NCBI GenBank assembly: GCA_003567115.1
Contig: PXAP01000081.1
Coordinates: forward strand, 1 to 5,457
Direction of reading: 5' to 3'
Source of the DNA: Bacteroidota bacterium
GTDB lineage: Bacteria; Bacteroidota; Bacteroidia; Bacteroidales; PUMT01
Length of the DNA: 5,457 nucleotides
Part shown: piece after piece, positions 4,767-5,457 of the stretch
Layout: every line of letters starts with the position of its first letter
How positions within the stretch are numbered: position 1 is the first letter of the stretch
Made by a program: the position numbers and the translations under genes
The notes under the pieces: model-generated
What the model was told of the DNA's origin: nothing
The model's input: the letters and a program-made list of their open reading frames with translations, nothing else
Database searches by the model: none

Positions 4767-5457
4767 ATGAGAAAATTACCTGCCCTTTTGATTATTACAG
4801 TCTGCGTGGCTTTCGTTTCATGCAGCGGTCCCGGCACAGACCGGGGTAATCTGATAATTGTTGCCGGAAAGATCGATGGACTTGACCAGGGAACCATCTC
4901 CGTCAGGAGAGACGATGTGCTGGCAACTGCCGAAATTCATCCTGACGGCTCCTTTCACCTGCCCTTCAGTTATTATGCCAACTACTATTTCCAGTTCAGG
5001 GTTGCCGACAGGGAATTCTGGATGTATCTGGATCCGGGCGACAGCATCTACATTACGGCCCATATAAATGATTTCGGCGATACATTCAACGCATCGGGTG
5101 ATAAATCGGTCGAGGCCGAATTCATGGCGAGAAAAGAGCCACTTGACTTTGGATCTGAAGCGCCGGTTATGTCGACCGGCCTGGATGAATATTCTGAGAA
5201 GAAAAAGGAGTTCCTCACCCCGCTGATCGAGCTGGTAAACGAACTTGAAAAACAGAATAACGTGGATCCCGATTTTCTGAGACTTGAAAAAGCTTACATC
5301 GAGCTACGGTCACTTCAGCTGGATTTAACCTATCCACTCCTCTACAGGATGCGTAACAATATTGACCGTGATGCACCGATCGATTTTCCCGAGGAGGAGA
5401 CAAACCGGAGGTTGGAGAACCTGGATTACAGCGATCCGCTAATGCTACGGTTCGGAA
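4767..5457 (+). CDS. TlpA-like lipoprotein, N-terminal 230 residues (runs off the window)
   Basis: The ATG at 4767 opens a frame that stays open to the right edge. Residues 1-19 are a lipoprotein signal: basic MRK, hydrophobic core, lipobox FVSC with Cys19. Residues about 28-110 form a beta-rich domain resembling DUF4369-type N-terminal domains of Bacteroidota TlpA-like thiol-disulfide proteins: VAGKIDGLDQGTISV (32-46), EIHPDGSFHLPF (56-67) and EFWMYLDPGDSIYITAHI (83-100), then a NASGDKSVEAEFM segment. From 120 to 230 the chain becomes helical and charged, as in the linker that precedes the thioredoxin-like domain in these proteins. The expected CxxC would lie beyond the window, so oxidoreductase activity is inferred from architecture only. 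It would sit in the envelope, anchored by lipid. There is no Shine-Dalgarno sequence, only an AT-rich leader. It diverges from the permease and probably belongs to another transcription unit. It could also be a DUF4369 lipoprotein without a thioredoxin domain. Confidence 0.8.
   Translation, partial: MRKLPALLIITVCVAFVSCSGPGTDRGNLIIVAGKIDGLDQGTISVRRDDVLATAEIHPDGSFHLPFSYYANYYFQFRVADREFWMYLDPGDSIYITAHINDFGDTFNASGDKSVEAEFMARKEPLDFGSEAPVMSTGLDEYSEKKKEFLTPLIELVNELEKQNNVDPDFLRLEKAYIELRSLQLDLTYPLLYRMRNNIDRDAPIDFPEEETNRRLENLDYSDPLMLRFG

Noticed and set aside
4818..5403. Short open frames on the minus strand and in a second plus frame across the right end
   Set aside because: The plus-strand lipoprotein frame from 4767 is open throughout, with signal peptide and domain pattern; the others are shadows.

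Overview
The window looks like chromosomal DNA of a member of the Bacteroidota (inference). The reasons are mostly AT-rich, A-rich leaders without Shine-Dalgarno sequences, a lipoprotein whose N-terminal half resembles the DUF4369-type domain of Bacteroidota TlpA-like thiol-disulfide proteins, and a Tat/lipoprotein-tagged enolase-superfamily enzyme of a sort common in that phylum. No rRNA, tRNA, CRISPR array, transposase or integrase is visible.

Layout: nearly everything is on the minus strand and reads right to left. First comes an AEC-family (auxin efflux carrier type) permease (4377-3370). After a 181-nt gap follows a Tat-targeted mandelate racemase/muconate lactonizing enzyme family protein (3188-1935). 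Close behind it are a small broken or frameshifted gene (1917-1769), a small cupin (1765-1445), a short, apparently C-terminally truncated membrane protein (1412-1143), an uncharacterised multi-spanning membrane protein (1039-86), and possibly the first codons of another gene (30-1). On the plus strand, divergent from the permease across a 389-nt AT-rich gap, the N-terminal 230 residues of a TlpA-like lipoprotein (4767 to the window edge) are present.

How the genes may work together: the enolase-superfamily enzyme keeps the KxK pair, three acidic metal ligands and an Asp/His pair expected of a mandelate-racemase-type acid-sugar dehydratase or racemase. The permease upstream belongs to a family that moves small organic anions, so a carboxylate or sugar-acid use module is reasonable, but the substrate cannot be read from the sequence. 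The enzyme, the broken small gene and the cupin are separated by 17 and 3 nt and are probably co-transcribed. The left part (about 1-1900) looks like a more fluid region: a gene with a damaged 5' end, a gene lacking its usual C-terminal half, and between two unrelated genes a bulged hairpin resembling an integron attC recombination site.

The most interesting points are the A7 slippery tract that would join two frames of the small gene, the attC-like hairpin, and the export signal on an enzyme family usually found in the cytoplasm. No clearly new multi-gene system is visible.
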